This document shows, one piece after another, positions 29,420-39,136 of a stretch of 64,000 bases of DNA (the first letter of the stretch is position 1; every line of letters starts with the position of its first letter). This stretch comes from CAVVDY01 sp963819645 (GTDB lineage: Bacteria > Acidobacteriota > Terriglobia > Terriglobales > Acidobacteriaceae). A model generated the notes under the pieces. The model did no database searches. It worked only from the letters and a program-made list of their open reading frames with translations, and was not told the DNA's origin. The position numbers were made by a program, and so were the translations under genes. The stretch spans positions 124,001-188,000 of the forward strand of contig CAWFWZ010000016.1 in assembly GCA_963819645.1 (NCBI GenBank), given 5' to 3'.

Positions 29420-29500
29420 GCGGCGCTTCAGCGCCGCGTAACGCGGTCCTATCTGACGAGCCGAACTTGGGGCGGCACGGACGCGGACCTAAAGGTCCGC
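29420..29500. repeat. Two short perfect palindromes (second repeat family)
   Basis: GCGGCGCT-TC-AGCGCCGC at 29420-29437 and GCGGACCT-AA-AGGTCCGC at 29483-29500. They lie in the gap between the convergent DyP and propeller genes. Confidence 0.75.
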
Positions 29501-29530
29501 TCAACCGGATACACCTACCCTGAAACTGCT

Positions 29531-31859
29531 CTAGGGCTCCGTCCCAGTCGCCGCGGTTCGCACCACCGTCTTGGCGATGCCTACATTTTCGAAGCGATCG
29601 AACACGCGAATCACAATCGTGTGCTCGGGCAGCTTCCTCGCACTGGGCGAGCCCTTCCCTGTCTCGTTGGGCTCGGGTGGTTCCTGACGTATTAGACGGT
29701 ATTGCAACCTTGAAATCGTAGCTTTCGATTTTGTAGTCCGATATCTGGCCCGACAGGATCGGCAATCTGCCAGTCGCCGGCGTCAATCGAGTACTCCGCC
29801 CGATCAATAGGCGAGAAACTATCAACCGCCCGAAAGGTCAGGTGCACCTGATTGTTCTCGACCGAGGCGTTCAGTGATTCGACACGCGGTGGAGTGTTGT
29901 CGACCTCAAAGCGAGGGCTGGTCGCCTGTCCGGTCAGGGTTTCTTCCGCAGAATGCGACGGTGCATCGGAAGCGACCACCAGACACGGTGTAGCCGCCGT
30001 CGGCGAACAAGTCCGATTCGAGATTGACGTAGCGATTCTCCACGCCGTCGCGAAGCTGCTTCCAGCGGGTCTCACCGTCAGCGCGATAGTAGACCGAGTA
30101 CACCAGATCGTCGTCGTTGGCGTCGTGCGCCCTCCATTTCACCGCAATCGAGTGCTTGTCAGGAACCGTCGCCGGGCCAGGGTTCGGCGCCGCTGTTTTC
30201 GCTAGTTGCCACTGCGCGCGCTCCGGCAGGAATGCGAGCGCCAACGTTCACCACCACCTCGTCCACCTCGGGCGCCACGTTCTTCGGAAGATAGTACAGC
30301 GTCACCGCGTCGAGCACTGAAGGAGGAGTACTGGGAAACAGGACCGCTTTCCACTGCACATAGCGCGCAGATGGAGCCTGCGGCGGAAGTTCCTTCGCGG
30401 TGTCGATCTTCTGCCACGCACTCCAGTTGCGATCAGGGTTGTCGACGTTGCCGCTGCGAACATAGAGTTCAAATTTGCCGTTGCCGCGGGACTCGACGCG
30501 TCCCCACTTGGAGAAGATGCGGGCATCGAAGACGTCGCTTTCGTAGGTGCCTTCGGTCGGCTGTGCCGGGGCCGAGTTGGAATATCTTTCCCAGATTGCT
30601 GGTGGCTGCGTACATGCCGCCCTTCGGAGCTCGCGCAAATGCCGTGACCTGGTTGGCGCTTGCCTTCACCAGATCGGTGTAGTCGCGGCCGTTAATGACG
30701 TAGATCTTGCCCTTGTTACCGGTGCCGGCAAGTAGGCGTCCTGCGGGATCGAACGCCAGCGCATAGACGAGATCTTCTTTCGACGACCACAACGTGCGCG
30801 GCGAGCCGTCGGGAGCGATGCGATAAACCTCAGAACCTCCCAGGTTCGCCATTACCGCCGCCGCGGACAGCGGCGCGAGCGAAGGGACATTCGCCGATGC
30901 TCCGGCTTGCGGAACGATTGTGATCACCGGAGCCGAGCCACCCTGCGGCCCGCCGTTGCCAGATGCCGATGGGCCGGCTCCGCGTTTTTCACCGGCGCCT
31001 GCGGCGTAGATGTTTCCTTGCGCGTCGATGGCGAGCGCCGTGATCTCCTTCTTGGGCGCGCCGTACAGCACGAAAGCTTCGCCTTGTGGCGAGATGCGAT
31101 ATACCAGCCCGCTGCCGTCAGTACCGGCGATCAGGTTGCCCGAACTATCGAGCGCCAGACAACGAATCTGTGCCTCGTCGCTTTGAAAGAACATCGCACC
31201 GTTGCCATTGCGATCCACACGGAAGATCTGCCCATGATCGCCAGTGCCGACATACAGATCCCCGGACTTATCGAGTTGCAACGCCCAAATGTACTTGGTG
31301 TGTGGATCGAAGAAGACCTTCGAGCTATAAGAGGCGTCAACGGCAACCGTGGCCCGAGGCTTCTCCTCTCCCGGCGCCGGGCTTTGCGCCTTCCTGTGCA
31401 GCGGCGATTTCCGCGATGGTGTGTGCGCCTTCCGGATGACTGGCCGGGAGCAGGCCCGCCGTGCACAATTTTGTACACCTTGCCGTCCGGAGATGTGGCG
31501 GCGTAGATGGTGCCGTCGGGTGCGATGGCGAGCGCCTGCACCTCCAGCTCTTGCGCGGCGAAGATGATGCTGGCCTTCCCTGCTGGAGTGACCTTGTATA
31601 CACGCGCCGGCGATCCGGCCGCGGCGTAGACATTTCCTTGCGCGTCGGCGACTGCGTCCCAGATGTATGTCGAGGGCGAGGTGTAAAGGTCCTTGAACGC
31701 AGGCGCGAGCGTCAGGCTTCCATCGCTGTTGATGGCCACACCGTGGGCCGTGCCCTTCTCGTAGTCGTCGTACTTGGTTTGCACCCAGGTGCGGGTGGAC
31801 TCAGCAAACAGAACGGACGAGAGCAGCAGTCCGCAGAAGGCCAGTGGGAAAAATCTCAT
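29531..31859 (-). pseudogene. Secreted beta-propeller protein, disrupted by several frameshifts
   Basis: One gene of about 775 codons can be followed from ATG 31859 (signal peptide MRFFPLAFCGLLLSSVLFA) to TAG at 29531-29533. The N-terminal two thirds is a propeller of repeating blades (ADAQGNVYAAAGSPARVYKVTP, ALDSSGNLIAGTDGSGLVYRIS, AFDPAGRLLAGTGNKGKIYVIN). It then has a sandwich-like domain and an Ig/fibronectin-like end (DNTPPRVESLNASVENNQVHLTF, VIRVFDRFENVGIAKTVV). Frame changes lie near 31460, 31330, 30590, 30230, 29975 and 29745. Coding signal stays strong between them, so errors are likelier than decay. Function unknown, extracellular. Confidence 0.72.
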
Positions 31860-31945
31860 CAGGATCCTGATCAGGCGAAGTAAAGCAGGGATAGTCAAAG
31901 CCTAACACGGGCGAGAGTGGCACTCCTGGCTAGCCTCCTAAACAG

Positions 31946-32072
31946 TGTCATCCCGAGCGTAGTCGAGGGATCTGCAGTTTGTGCGCAGGGCGACGGACCA
32001 TCGCGATGCGCGCCAACTACAGATCCCTCGGGCGTCGTCCGCCGGGGCGGACTCCTCGGTCGGGATGACACT
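31946..32072. repeat. Facing repeat pair, short-centre type
   Basis: Forward copy 31946-31981 and reverse copy 32013-32072 with a centre of about 31 bases. The nested hairpin in the reverse copy is GTCCGCC-GG-GGCGGAC. It sits between the propeller gene start and the stop of the next secreted-protein gene. Confidence 0.85.
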
Positions 32073-32082
32073 CGCGAATGCG

Positions 32083-33571
32083 TTACTTAAGGCTTATGCT
32101 TCGCACATGCGCGTTCTCAATTCCCAGCGTGCAATCGGGATTGACATTCTGGATGTAGAGGTTCGAATTGCCGTCGCGGTAATCCTGAAATGCGATCACC
32201 GTGTTGTTGTTGGCCGACTTCGCCGTCCAGGGCCGCGACTTCTCGGCCAGCACAGAGCTCACCGGGAACTGCGCGCACTGCGTGGAGCCGTCGCTGTTCA
32301 GCCGGACGCCCTGAATGCGTGCCAGCCTCTGTTACCTGCTGATCGACCCAGAACACAAACGCGCCGTCGCCGATCTGCACCGTACGTTCGAAGATTTCAG
32401 CATTGTTGTTGTCTTGCAACGGAACGATGACCAATCCGGTGTCGCCCCACTGCCGGTTGCCGCTGGCGTCGAACTTCTGGGCATAGACACCGCTCATGCT
32501 CTGGAAGGAATCTTCTTCCTCGTAAGACACGAAGATTTCCTGCGTCGAAGCATCGTAGTCCGCCGACGGCGAGACCCGAATCTGCGAAGCGTTGGTCGAT
32601 GCCACTACCCCGTTGTGCGGGAAAACTTCCGTTCCGGCGGAGTTGATGTGCTGTACATACACCTGCAGTGAAGGACTGCTGCTGTACCACGCGAACACCG
32701 CGCCGCCACTGCCATCGGAAATGAAGCTGGGGTAGTTGCCTAGCTGCAGCGATCCGCCGTCCCACACGTGAACGTGGTTTGCGCCCCAAAGCAGTTTGCC
32801 CGAAGCCGAAAATTTATTGGCGTAGAGATAGCGGTTGCTGCGGAATCCAGTATCGCGGCTGAAGGAGACGATTACCGATCCGTTGTCGGAGGCGTGCAGG
32901 TCCGACACCATGTAATCGGCCTTGTTTTCACTCAAAATGAAGCCGTTATTCACCAGCGTGTTCGAAGCCCATTGCGGCTTTCCATTGGCATCGAACTTCT
33001 GCAGCACGATGAAAGAATAGGTCGGGCCATAAGCTGTCCATGCCACCACCACTCCACCGTCCGTGGTGCCCGCTACCTTCGGCTGGTGTGCGTTGGGCGC
33101 GCCGACGGTAAGCTGTATGCCGTTCGGTCCCCACAACTGCTCGCCGCTGGGACTGACCTTGGTGACCGTCACCTGCTGGTTGTCACCTTCGCGGGTATCG
33201 AGAAATGCCAGCAGCGCGTTGCCCTGGGTGTCGACGTCCAGGCCGTAGTCTTCCGTGGAGCTGTTTGTCAGTTTCGCGATTTGAATACCGTCGTGGGCGA
33301 ACTGCTCATATCCGTTCAGATCGAGCCGCTGAAGGTAGGTATCGTAGCCAATCGGCGGCGGGTCGTTGGGATTGGCATTAAACCAGCTAACGAAGAATCC
33401 GTTGTCGCCCAGGGGAACAACCTTAGGCTGGACCTGGTCGGCGTTAGGAATGTCGGACAGAGCGAGGTTCTGATTGGGATCGCTCGACCACTGCGCCCAT
33501 GCGCCGGTGGTGAGGGTGAGGGCGAGCACGACGAGCATAGCGACGAAGTACGGCTGCAAGCGAAGCTTCAT
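32083..33571 (-). CDS. Secreted repeat protein of unknown function (one frameshift)
   Basis: About 495 codons: signal peptide MKLRLQPYFVAMLVVLALTLTTGAWA, then repeating blade-like units with the pattern QxFDxxGxxxW (for example VLQKFDANGKPQWASN, YANKFSASGKLLWGAN, YAQKFDASGNRQWGDT), which suggests a propeller. One extra G near 32325 breaks the last blade. With it removed the protein ends SNLYIQNVNPDCTLG...RSISLK and TAA at 32083. Extracellular, function unknown. Upstream lies a large repeat array. Confidence 0.75.
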
Positions 33572-33778
33572 CTGGTCTCCTATTAAATTTGGATCTGAGC
33601 TGCTGCAATTAGTCGGACGAGGAGAAAGCGTTTCAGGAAGACTGGACCCTGTCCGCGGGGGCGAGCAAATTCAGCAGCTTAGATTCGGCGGCAACAATAA
33701 CATAGAGAACAGGACGTGAACAGATTTTCCGTGCCTATGGAGTTCGTGTTCGCAGCATTAGGACAAAGCAATTGTGGG

Positions 33779-34175
33779 TGTCATCCCGAGCGAAGCGCAG
33801 CGGAGCCGAGGAACCTGCAGTTCGCGCGCGCTGGCAAGCTCTTTCATGAGTGTCATCCCGGGCAGAGCGACGGAACGATTGGTGTGTCATCCCGAGCGAA
33901 GCGCAGCGGAGCCGAGGGACCTGCAGTTCGCGCGCGCCGGCAAGCTCTTTCATGCGTGTCATCCCGAAGCGTAGCGAGGGATCTGCAGCTCACACCCTCC
34001 GCGAAGGACATTGTTTCCCGTATCCGGCAGCATGCCCTGCCGCGCTGCGCTCTATCTCCATCCACGCCGGGCGCGAGGGAATAGTTGCTTCCAGAGTGTG
34101 TGGGTACGACAGCTGCGTGCCTCAAGGAACAAACTGCAGGTCCCTCGGCTCCGCTGCGCTGCGCTCGGGATGACA
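33779..34175. repeat. Repeat array: four forward copies facing one reverse copy
   Basis: Forward copies at 33779-33825, 33851-33880 (truncated), 33885-33930 and 33957-33991, then a reverse copy at 34129-34175. The roughly 135-base centre (33992-34128) shows no recognisable part of the GIY-YIG unit. The array fills the 612-base gap between the secreted protein gene and scpB. No other gene was seen in it. Confidence 0.85.
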
Positions 34176-34183
34176 CGCGCTAT

Positions 34184-35125
34184 TTAATTAGGCTCGTCAA
34201 TACCAGGCACTGGCGCGATGGCTTCATTGAAGCGCTCCGGTTGATTGACCCCGGCCTGCGCCGCTTCGCTGTTCTCTTCGCTCACCAACGCAGGATCGGC
34301 TTCGGTGACGGGCTCGTTGGAGTCGGGCACGCCGTCATCCGATGTGGGCTGAGTCTGTTCAGTATCGGCTGCCTGGAACAACTCGCTCTGCGGATCGCCC
34401 AGCTTTTCGAACTCCTCCATGCTGGGCAGCTCGTTCACATCGTTCAGGCCAAAGCGCAGCAGAAACTCCTTCGTCGTCTTATACAGGATAGGCCGGCCGA
34501 TGACCTGCTTACGCCCGGCAGTAGTGATGAGCTTGCGATCGAGCAGAGTGGCAATCACGCCGGAAGAATCGACGCCGCGAATTTCGCTGATCTCCGGCAC
34601 CGTGACCGGCTGCTTGTAGGCGATGACAGAAAGAGTTTCGAGCGCCTGCAGCGACAAACGTATCGGCGGCTTCAGGCTCTTGGCGAAGCTGACGACCACG
34701 TCGTGATGCTCGGGCTTGGTCGCCATGCGATAGCCGCCTGCGATCTGTCGAATCTCCATGCCACGATCGGGCGAAGCGTATTCGGCAATGAGCTCCTCCA
34801 GCAGCAAGTCGACACGATCTTTGACCCGGCGCAGATCCTCTTTCTCCTGAGTCTTGGCGTCGATTGGAGGCGGCTCAGGGATGACTGTCTGAGGTTCGGG
34901 CTGAGCAGGACCTTCGCTCGGCTCCTCGAACTCTATAGTTTCTTCGTCGAGCTCTTCCTCTATTGGCCGAGGCTCGGCGACCAGCTCGTTCAGCGCCAGG
35001 CGCGCCTGCTCCTCGGCACGCAGCTCTTCGAGAACGGCGTCTTTGAGCAGCGACGCGAGCTGATTCAGTGTGACCGGTTCTTCGGTCGCGTAGATGATGG
35101 CTTCAAGTTTTGCTTTAACGCTCAT
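34184..35125 (-). CDS. scpB: Segregation and condensation protein B (ScpB), extended
   Basis: A kleisin-interacting subunit of the SMC-ScpAB condensin, needed for chromosome segregation. It is 313 residues, against about 180-200 in most ScpB. The winged-helix parts are present: KLEAIIYATEEPVTLNQLASLL at the start, and LSLQALETLSVIAYKQPVTVPEISEIRGVDSSGVIATLLDRKLI. The extra length is an acidic Pro/Glu insert at residues about 45-95 and an acidic Glu/Pro/Asp C-terminal tail. ATG 35125 excludes repeat-derived sequence upstream. It follows scpA on the minus strand. Confidence 0.93.
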   Translation of the reverse strand: MSVKAKLEAIIYATEEPVTLNQLASLLKDAVLEELRAEEQARLALNELVAEPRPIEEELDEETIEFEEPSEGPAQPEPQTVIPEPPPIDAKTQEKEDLRRVKDRVDLLLEELIAEYASPDRGMEIRQIAGGYRMATKPEHHDVVVSFAKSLKPPIRLSLQALETLSVIAYKQPVTVPEISEIRGVDSSGVIATLLDRKLITTAGRKQVIGRPILYKTTKEFLLRFGLNDVNELPSMEEFEKLGDPQSELFQAADTEQTQPTSDDGVPDSNEPVTEADPALVSEENSEAAQAGVNQPERFNEAIAPVPGIDEPN

Positions 35126-35179
35126 TCGGTGGCTTTGAAAGGGCGCGGATTCACCGTGCCGTACGCACTCCTTAAAAAT

Positions 35180-35224
35180 TGTCATCCCGAGAACGCGTGA
35201 GCGGCCGAGGGATCTGCAGTTCGC
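35180..35224 (+). repeat. Single forward repeat copy between scpA and scpB
   Basis: TGTCATCCCGAGAACGCGTGAGCGGCCGAGGGATCTGCAG-type copy lying in the 146-base gap of the scpA-scpB pair. No facing partner. It is transcribed antisense within the scp mRNA. Confidence 0.85.
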
Positions 35225-35271
35225 GGCATCGCCCATGGCTGCGCCTGAGCGCCGCCCTACCCGCTACTGCT

Positions 35272-36102
35272 CTATCGCCAGTCGTCTTTGACCGGTGAAC
35301 TCTCGCCCATCAGACTATCGAAGTTAGTGTGCTTCTTCAGCATAATCTCGCCGTAGACGTGATCCTGCCGTGCCAGAACTGCTTGTAACCGTATCAATTC
35401 CAGAATCGCCAGAAATGCACAGACCAATGCCGCGCTTGAGTTCAGGTTGCGCAGCAACTGCTTCAGTCGCACCGGACGGTCTTCCAATGCCAGACGCCGG
35501 CGAACGTAGTCAATCATCTGCGAAACCGTCACGTTTTCCTCTGCGACATCGAACGTCGGCCGGCTGCGCGCACGGTCGAGTATCTTCTGAAACGTCTTCA
35601 CCAGATCCACGACGTCAGCCGCCAACTCAGGCTCGGTGCCTTCGGCCTCGCGAAATTCTTTCATCGCGGGATTCGACCAGACCGCCTCTTCAATCTGTTG
35701 CTTCTGCAGCAGCATCTGCGCCGCCGTCTTGAATCGCTCGTGTTCCAGCAGGCGATTGACCAGCTCGGTGCGTGGGTCTTCCATCCCGGCAGGCGCGTCC
35801 GGATCGCGCGGCAGCAGCATCTTCGACTTGATGTGGATCAGCAGCGAAGCGGTGTAGATGAACTCGGCAGCGACATCGACGTCGAGCTGCTTCATGCTCT
35901 CAACGTATTTCAGATACTGCGCGGTGATCCTGGCAATGGGGATGTCGTAGATGTCGATGTCCTGCTTGCGAATCAAATCGAGCAGCAGGTCGAGCGGCCC
36001 TTCATACACCTCTCCCACCAGTATGGAGAACGGCGACTCGTCATCCCGGCGCGCCATGGCTTTAGGCGCAGTGGGCTCTGATGGTGGCTGCACTTCAGGC
36101 AT
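35272..36102 (-). CDS. scpA: Segregation and condensation protein A (ScpA)
   Basis: A 276-residue kleisin of the SMC-ScpAB complex. The N-terminal SMC-neck-binding region is classic: VYEGPLDLLLDLIRKQDIDIYDIPIARITAQYL, then AAEFIYTASLLIHIKSKMLLP. The C-terminal winged helix (LVCAFLAILELIRLQAVLARQ) would bind the SMC head. It precedes scpB and follows a tonB gene on the minus strand. Confidence 0.95.
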   Translation of the reverse strand: MPEVQPPSEPTAPKAMARRDDESPFSILVGEVYEGPLDLLLDLIRKQDIDIYDIPIARITAQYLKYVESMKQLDVDVAAEFIYTASLLIHIKSKMLLPRDPDAPAGMEDPRTELVNRLLEHERFKTAAQMLLQKQQIEEAVWSNPAMKEFREAEGTEPELAADVVDLVKTFQKILDRARSRPTFDVAEENVTVSQMIDYVRRRLALEDRPVRLKQLLRNLNSSAALVCAFLAILELIRLQAVLARQDHVYGEIMLKKHTNFDSLMGESSPVKDDWR

Positions 36103-36143
36103 TGATTTTCATCATCTCACAGCTGGATTCAGTCAGGTATTAA

Positions 36144-36793
36144 TCAGGCTGGGTAGTGGAAGTGCACCAGATGCTGGGAGGCAATGTTGAAGCCATCCCG
36201 GGTGGCCGGACGGAAGTGCCACTGCCGCAGCACCGCGAGCACCTTCTCGTCGATGCCGTAACCGATGCCTTGCGTCAACTTGAGGCCGGTGACATTTCCC
36301 TGCTCGTCGATGGTGACTTCGACGATTACATCTCCCGAGACTCCAGGAGGCAGCTCAGAACGCGCGATGGGAGGATCGGGGAAGACCTGCGGCAGCGCAG
36401 GCATCACGGCCTCTCCGGTGAGCGGCGTTCCCGGGACATGGACGCCATAAGCCGATCCGGCGCTGGCAGTGACGTCGGGAGCGTTCTCGGCTGTTTTGCT
36501 CGCTTCTTCGCGCTGGCGGGCGACTGGTCTTGGCGGGTGACGGCAGACTCGGCTTCTTCGTCTTTGCAATCTGAAGCGGCGCGGAATCGTCGTGAGCGCG
36601 TTCCCGACCCAGCGGTGCGAGATAAACGACGCTGCCCGAGGAGTACGGCGTTCCCAGAGCAACCTCATGCGGCAGAACGCACCACCGGCGCTCGATGCGC
36701 CAGCACCAGCAACACCACGCCGTGTGCCGCGAACGACAGCAGCAACGCCGTGGTCCAGTTCACGCGTGATGTGGGTTTCAGCTCTTCGAACAT
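36144..36793 (-). CDS. TonB-family energy transducer (at least two frameshifts)
   Basis: About 216 codons. ATG 36793 gives MFEELKPTSRVNWTTALLLS followed by FAAHGVVLLVLAHR, a typical TonB anchor. The Pro/Lys linker is read in a second frame (LQIAKTKKPSLPSPAKTSRP). The C-terminal TonB domain is in a third frame: GDVIVEVTIDEQGNVTGLKLTQG, then VLAVLRQWHFRPA. Breaks lie near 36670 and 36515. It would couple proton-motive force to outer-membrane receptors. It lies upstream of scpA with a 41-base gap. Confidence 0.82.
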
Positions 36794-36859
36794 TTCCCAC
36801 CCGAGATACAAGTTCGACTACGGCGCTGGGATTCCGTGAGCGCCCTTCGCCGGCTTATG

Positions 36860-37222
36860 CTAGTCGATTCCGATCGAGTCCAGCAGGTCGCAAATTTGTG
36901 ACGCTTCCACGCGCAGACGTCGGCCCGATTGCAGCATGTCGGTGATCTCGTCGAAGCCCTGCATCAGGCGCAGCTTGACAGCGGCGTAACACTCCGGATG
37001 GCTTAAAGCTCGTCCCCGTGCGCTCGACCACGCCTGAGTCGCGGCCGGACCGAGAAATACGCTCACCGCAAATGTGGTCTTGCGGTCGGAAGTAACGTCA
37101 AAGATGTACTCGGTGGCGGGCGATTCCGGGTCCGACGCCAGCGCCTCGCGCTGTCCCACAAAGTAATACTGATAGACGTAGCCAGTCTGTGCGGTATACG
37201 TCTTCATGCGGCGGACGGTCAT
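36860..37222 (-). CDS. Hypothetical protein downstream of the galT-like gene
   Basis: A 120-residue protein (or 115 from ATG 37207). The core (YVYQYYFVGQREAL, EYIFDVTSDRKTTFAVSVFL) looks like a small alpha-beta domain, and the C-terminus is helical. It begins seven bases after the galT-like stop, so it is translated from the same mRNA. The family was not identified. Confidence 0.65.
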   Translation of the reverse strand: MTVRRMKTYTAQTGYVYQYYFVGQREALASDPESPATEYIFDVTSDRKTTFAVSVFLGPAATQAWSSARGRALSHPECYAAVKLRLMQGFDEITDMLQSGRRLRVEASQICDLLDSIGID

Positions 37223-37229
37223 TGCATTA

Positions 37230-38213
37230 CTACTCGGCGGGAGCTTCGCGCAACCGCGCAGCCGCAGCCTCCGGCGTCACCGGAGACGAATACACTTCCT
37301 TGAAGGTGTACGACTTCTCTTTCGAGCCGAGTATCGGCAGGATCTCGATGTGCCAGTGGTAGTCGTCCTCGATGGTCTTCCAGAAGCCCAGCGTCTCCGA
37401 GCGGTGCAAGGTGTTCGGCGAGGTGTGCAGCACCATGTGAAATCCGTCGGCGATGGCACGGATGCGATGCAGGGTACGGCGCAAAATCGCGGCCAGATCG
37501 CGGAGAGCCCCAGACTTGGTCGCGATGCGTTCAAAGTACGCTTCGTGCAGGCGAGGGGCGATCCAGGTCTCGTATGGCACACGCGGCGCATAAGGACACG
37601 CGGCTATGTAGTCGCCGCGAATCTCAATGACGCGAGTCTTCTGCTGCTGCTCCTGCGCCAGGATGTCGCAGAAAACGCAACGCTCCTTGACGCGATAGTG
37701 CTCACGCGCAGAGCGCAGCTCATACAGAACGCGACGCGGCACAAAAGTTGTGGCCACGATTTCAGTGGTAGGGTGGTCCCACTGCTGGCCCGACAGTCCT
37801 CCAAAATTCTTAAACACAGTGACGTACTTGAAGCGCAGGTCTTTCTTCAGATCATCGATGCGGCTTCCCAGCAGCGCCAGGTATTCCTCAATCTCGCGAT
37901 CGTCGGCGTTCCATAAATGGCGATCGTGACGCGTGTTCTCGACGATGACTTCATGCGCTCCGACGGCCTGCATCTTGTCGTACAGGCCATTGCCCGCGCG
38001 TTCGGGCTCGCCTTCAATGCGATAGATAGGACGCGGATGCACCACCGCTCGCGCCGCCCACGGGTTCCCATTGGCGCTGGGTACGAACGACACCACCTGC
38101 AGATGCTGCCCACCCTCGGGGCAAAACGGGCACAGCGAGTCGTGAGAGCTGTCGTAGTGCTCATCGCCCGTAATCACCCAGGAGCGCGTAATCGGATCTT
38201 TGCGGAGTTCCAT
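37230..38213 (-). CDS. galT: Galactose-1-phosphate uridylyltransferase-like HIT-superfamily protein
   Basis: A 327-residue protein with the GalT two-domain layout: MELRKDPITRSWVI, CPFCPEGG (zinc site), HEVIVENTRHDRH, then the second-domain CVFCDIL and YHWHIEILP. The active-site motif, normally HPH with the second His as nucleophile, reads DHPTTEI at residues 146-152; the nucleophile is Thr149. Either the group uses a different chemistry (a phosphorylase-like or adenylyl role) or the name is only structural. ATG 38213 follows AAAGGTGAG. Divergent from a HAD phosphatase. Confidence 0.8.
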   Translation of the reverse strand: MELRKDPITRSWVITGDEHYDSSHDSLCPFCPEGGQHLQVVSFVPSANGNPWAARAVVHPRPIYRIEGEPERAGNGLYDKMQAVGAHEVIVENTRHDRHLWNADDREIEEYLALLGSRIDDLKKDLRFKYVTVFKNFGGLSGQQWDHPTTEIVATTFVPRRVLYELRSAREHYRVKERCVFCDILAQEQQQKTRVIEIRGDYIAACPYAPRVPYETWIAPRLHEAYFERIATKSGALRDLAAILRRTLHRIRAIADGFHMVLHTSPNTLHRSETLGFWKTIEDDYHWHIEILPILGSKEKSYTFKEVYSSPVTPEAAAARLREAPAE

Positions 38214-38275
38214 TCTCACCTTTACTGTAATCGGCAGCGGCAGCGGATGGCTAGAGGCGCTGTTAAAATCAGGAC

Positions 38276-39136
38276 GTGTCCCGCCCAATTCGGCTCATCG
38301 CCATCGATATCGATGGCACTCTGCTCGACACCAAGGTCCAGCTTTCGGAAGAGAATCGCGCTGCCCTGCGGCGTGCGCACGAAGCTGGGATTGAGATCGT
38401 CCTGGGCACCGGCCGGCGGCACAAGCATGCCTTGCCCGTTGCCCTTAAGCTAGGGATTGATCTCTGCCTCATCAGCTCCAACGGAGCGGTGACGCGCTCG
38501 CTGCAAGGCGAGTTGTTTCACCAAGACTTGTTGCCGTTGCAGACCGCTCTGAAGCTGAGCCGCCTGATGAGCGACTATCACAGCTACATGGTCGTGACCT
38601 TCGATCGCGAGGGACTGGGCGCCATCGTCTGCGAGAACCACGAGCAGCTCTACGGTGTCATTCAGCGCTGGATGGAGAAAAACTCACCTTATATCGAGTA
38701 CATCAGTCCAATCGAGAAGGCGCTGGTCACCGATCCGATACAGGCAATGTTCTGCGGTCCGATCGACCTGAGCAAGATGATGTTGCAGAAGTTGGAGTCG
38801 AGTGACTTTCGCAACGACTTCACCCTATTGCGAACAGAGTACGATTGGCGCAACCTGTGCATCATCGACCTGCTGAATGCAGGATGCTCCAAGGGACATG
38901 CCCTGGAACGCTGGTGCAACCATCGCGGCATCGATCGCAGCGAAGTGATGGCCATCGGTGATAACTACAACGATGTCGATATGTTGACCTTTGCCGGCCA
39001 TCCCGTCATCATGCAGAATGCTTCTGAGGAGCTGAAGCAGAACGGCTGGACCGTCACTCTGCATTGTGATGAGCATGGCGTGGCAGCCGCCATCGAGCAG
39101 GTCCTTGAAAGGAATGCCGCCATTACCAATGCGTAG
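38276..39136 (+). CDS. HAD-superfamily phosphatase, Cof/IIB subfamily
   Basis: A 286-residue sugar-phosphatase type HAD protein. Motif I is IAIDIDGTLLD, motif II LGTGRR, and motif IV AIGDNYNDVDML. The large cap (residues about 85-190) marks subfamily IIB. The GTG start at 38276 lies 62 bases from the divergent galT-like gene, so they may share a control region. Its tail overlaps the start of the transglycosylase gene. Confidence 0.92.
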   Translation: MSRPIRLIAIDIDGTLLDTKVQLSEENRAALRRAHEAGIEIVLGTGRRHKHALPVALKLGIDLCLISSNGAVTRSLQGELFHQDLLPLQTALKLSRLMSDYHSYMVVTFDREGLGAIVCENHEQLYGVIQRWMEKNSPYIEYISPIEKALVTDPIQAMFCGPIDLSKMMLQKLESSDFRNDFTLLRTEYDWRNLCIIDLLNAGCSKGHALERWCNHRGIDRSEVMAIGDNYNDVDMLTFAGHPVIMQNASEELKQNGWTVTLHCDEHGVAAAIEQVLERNAAITNA

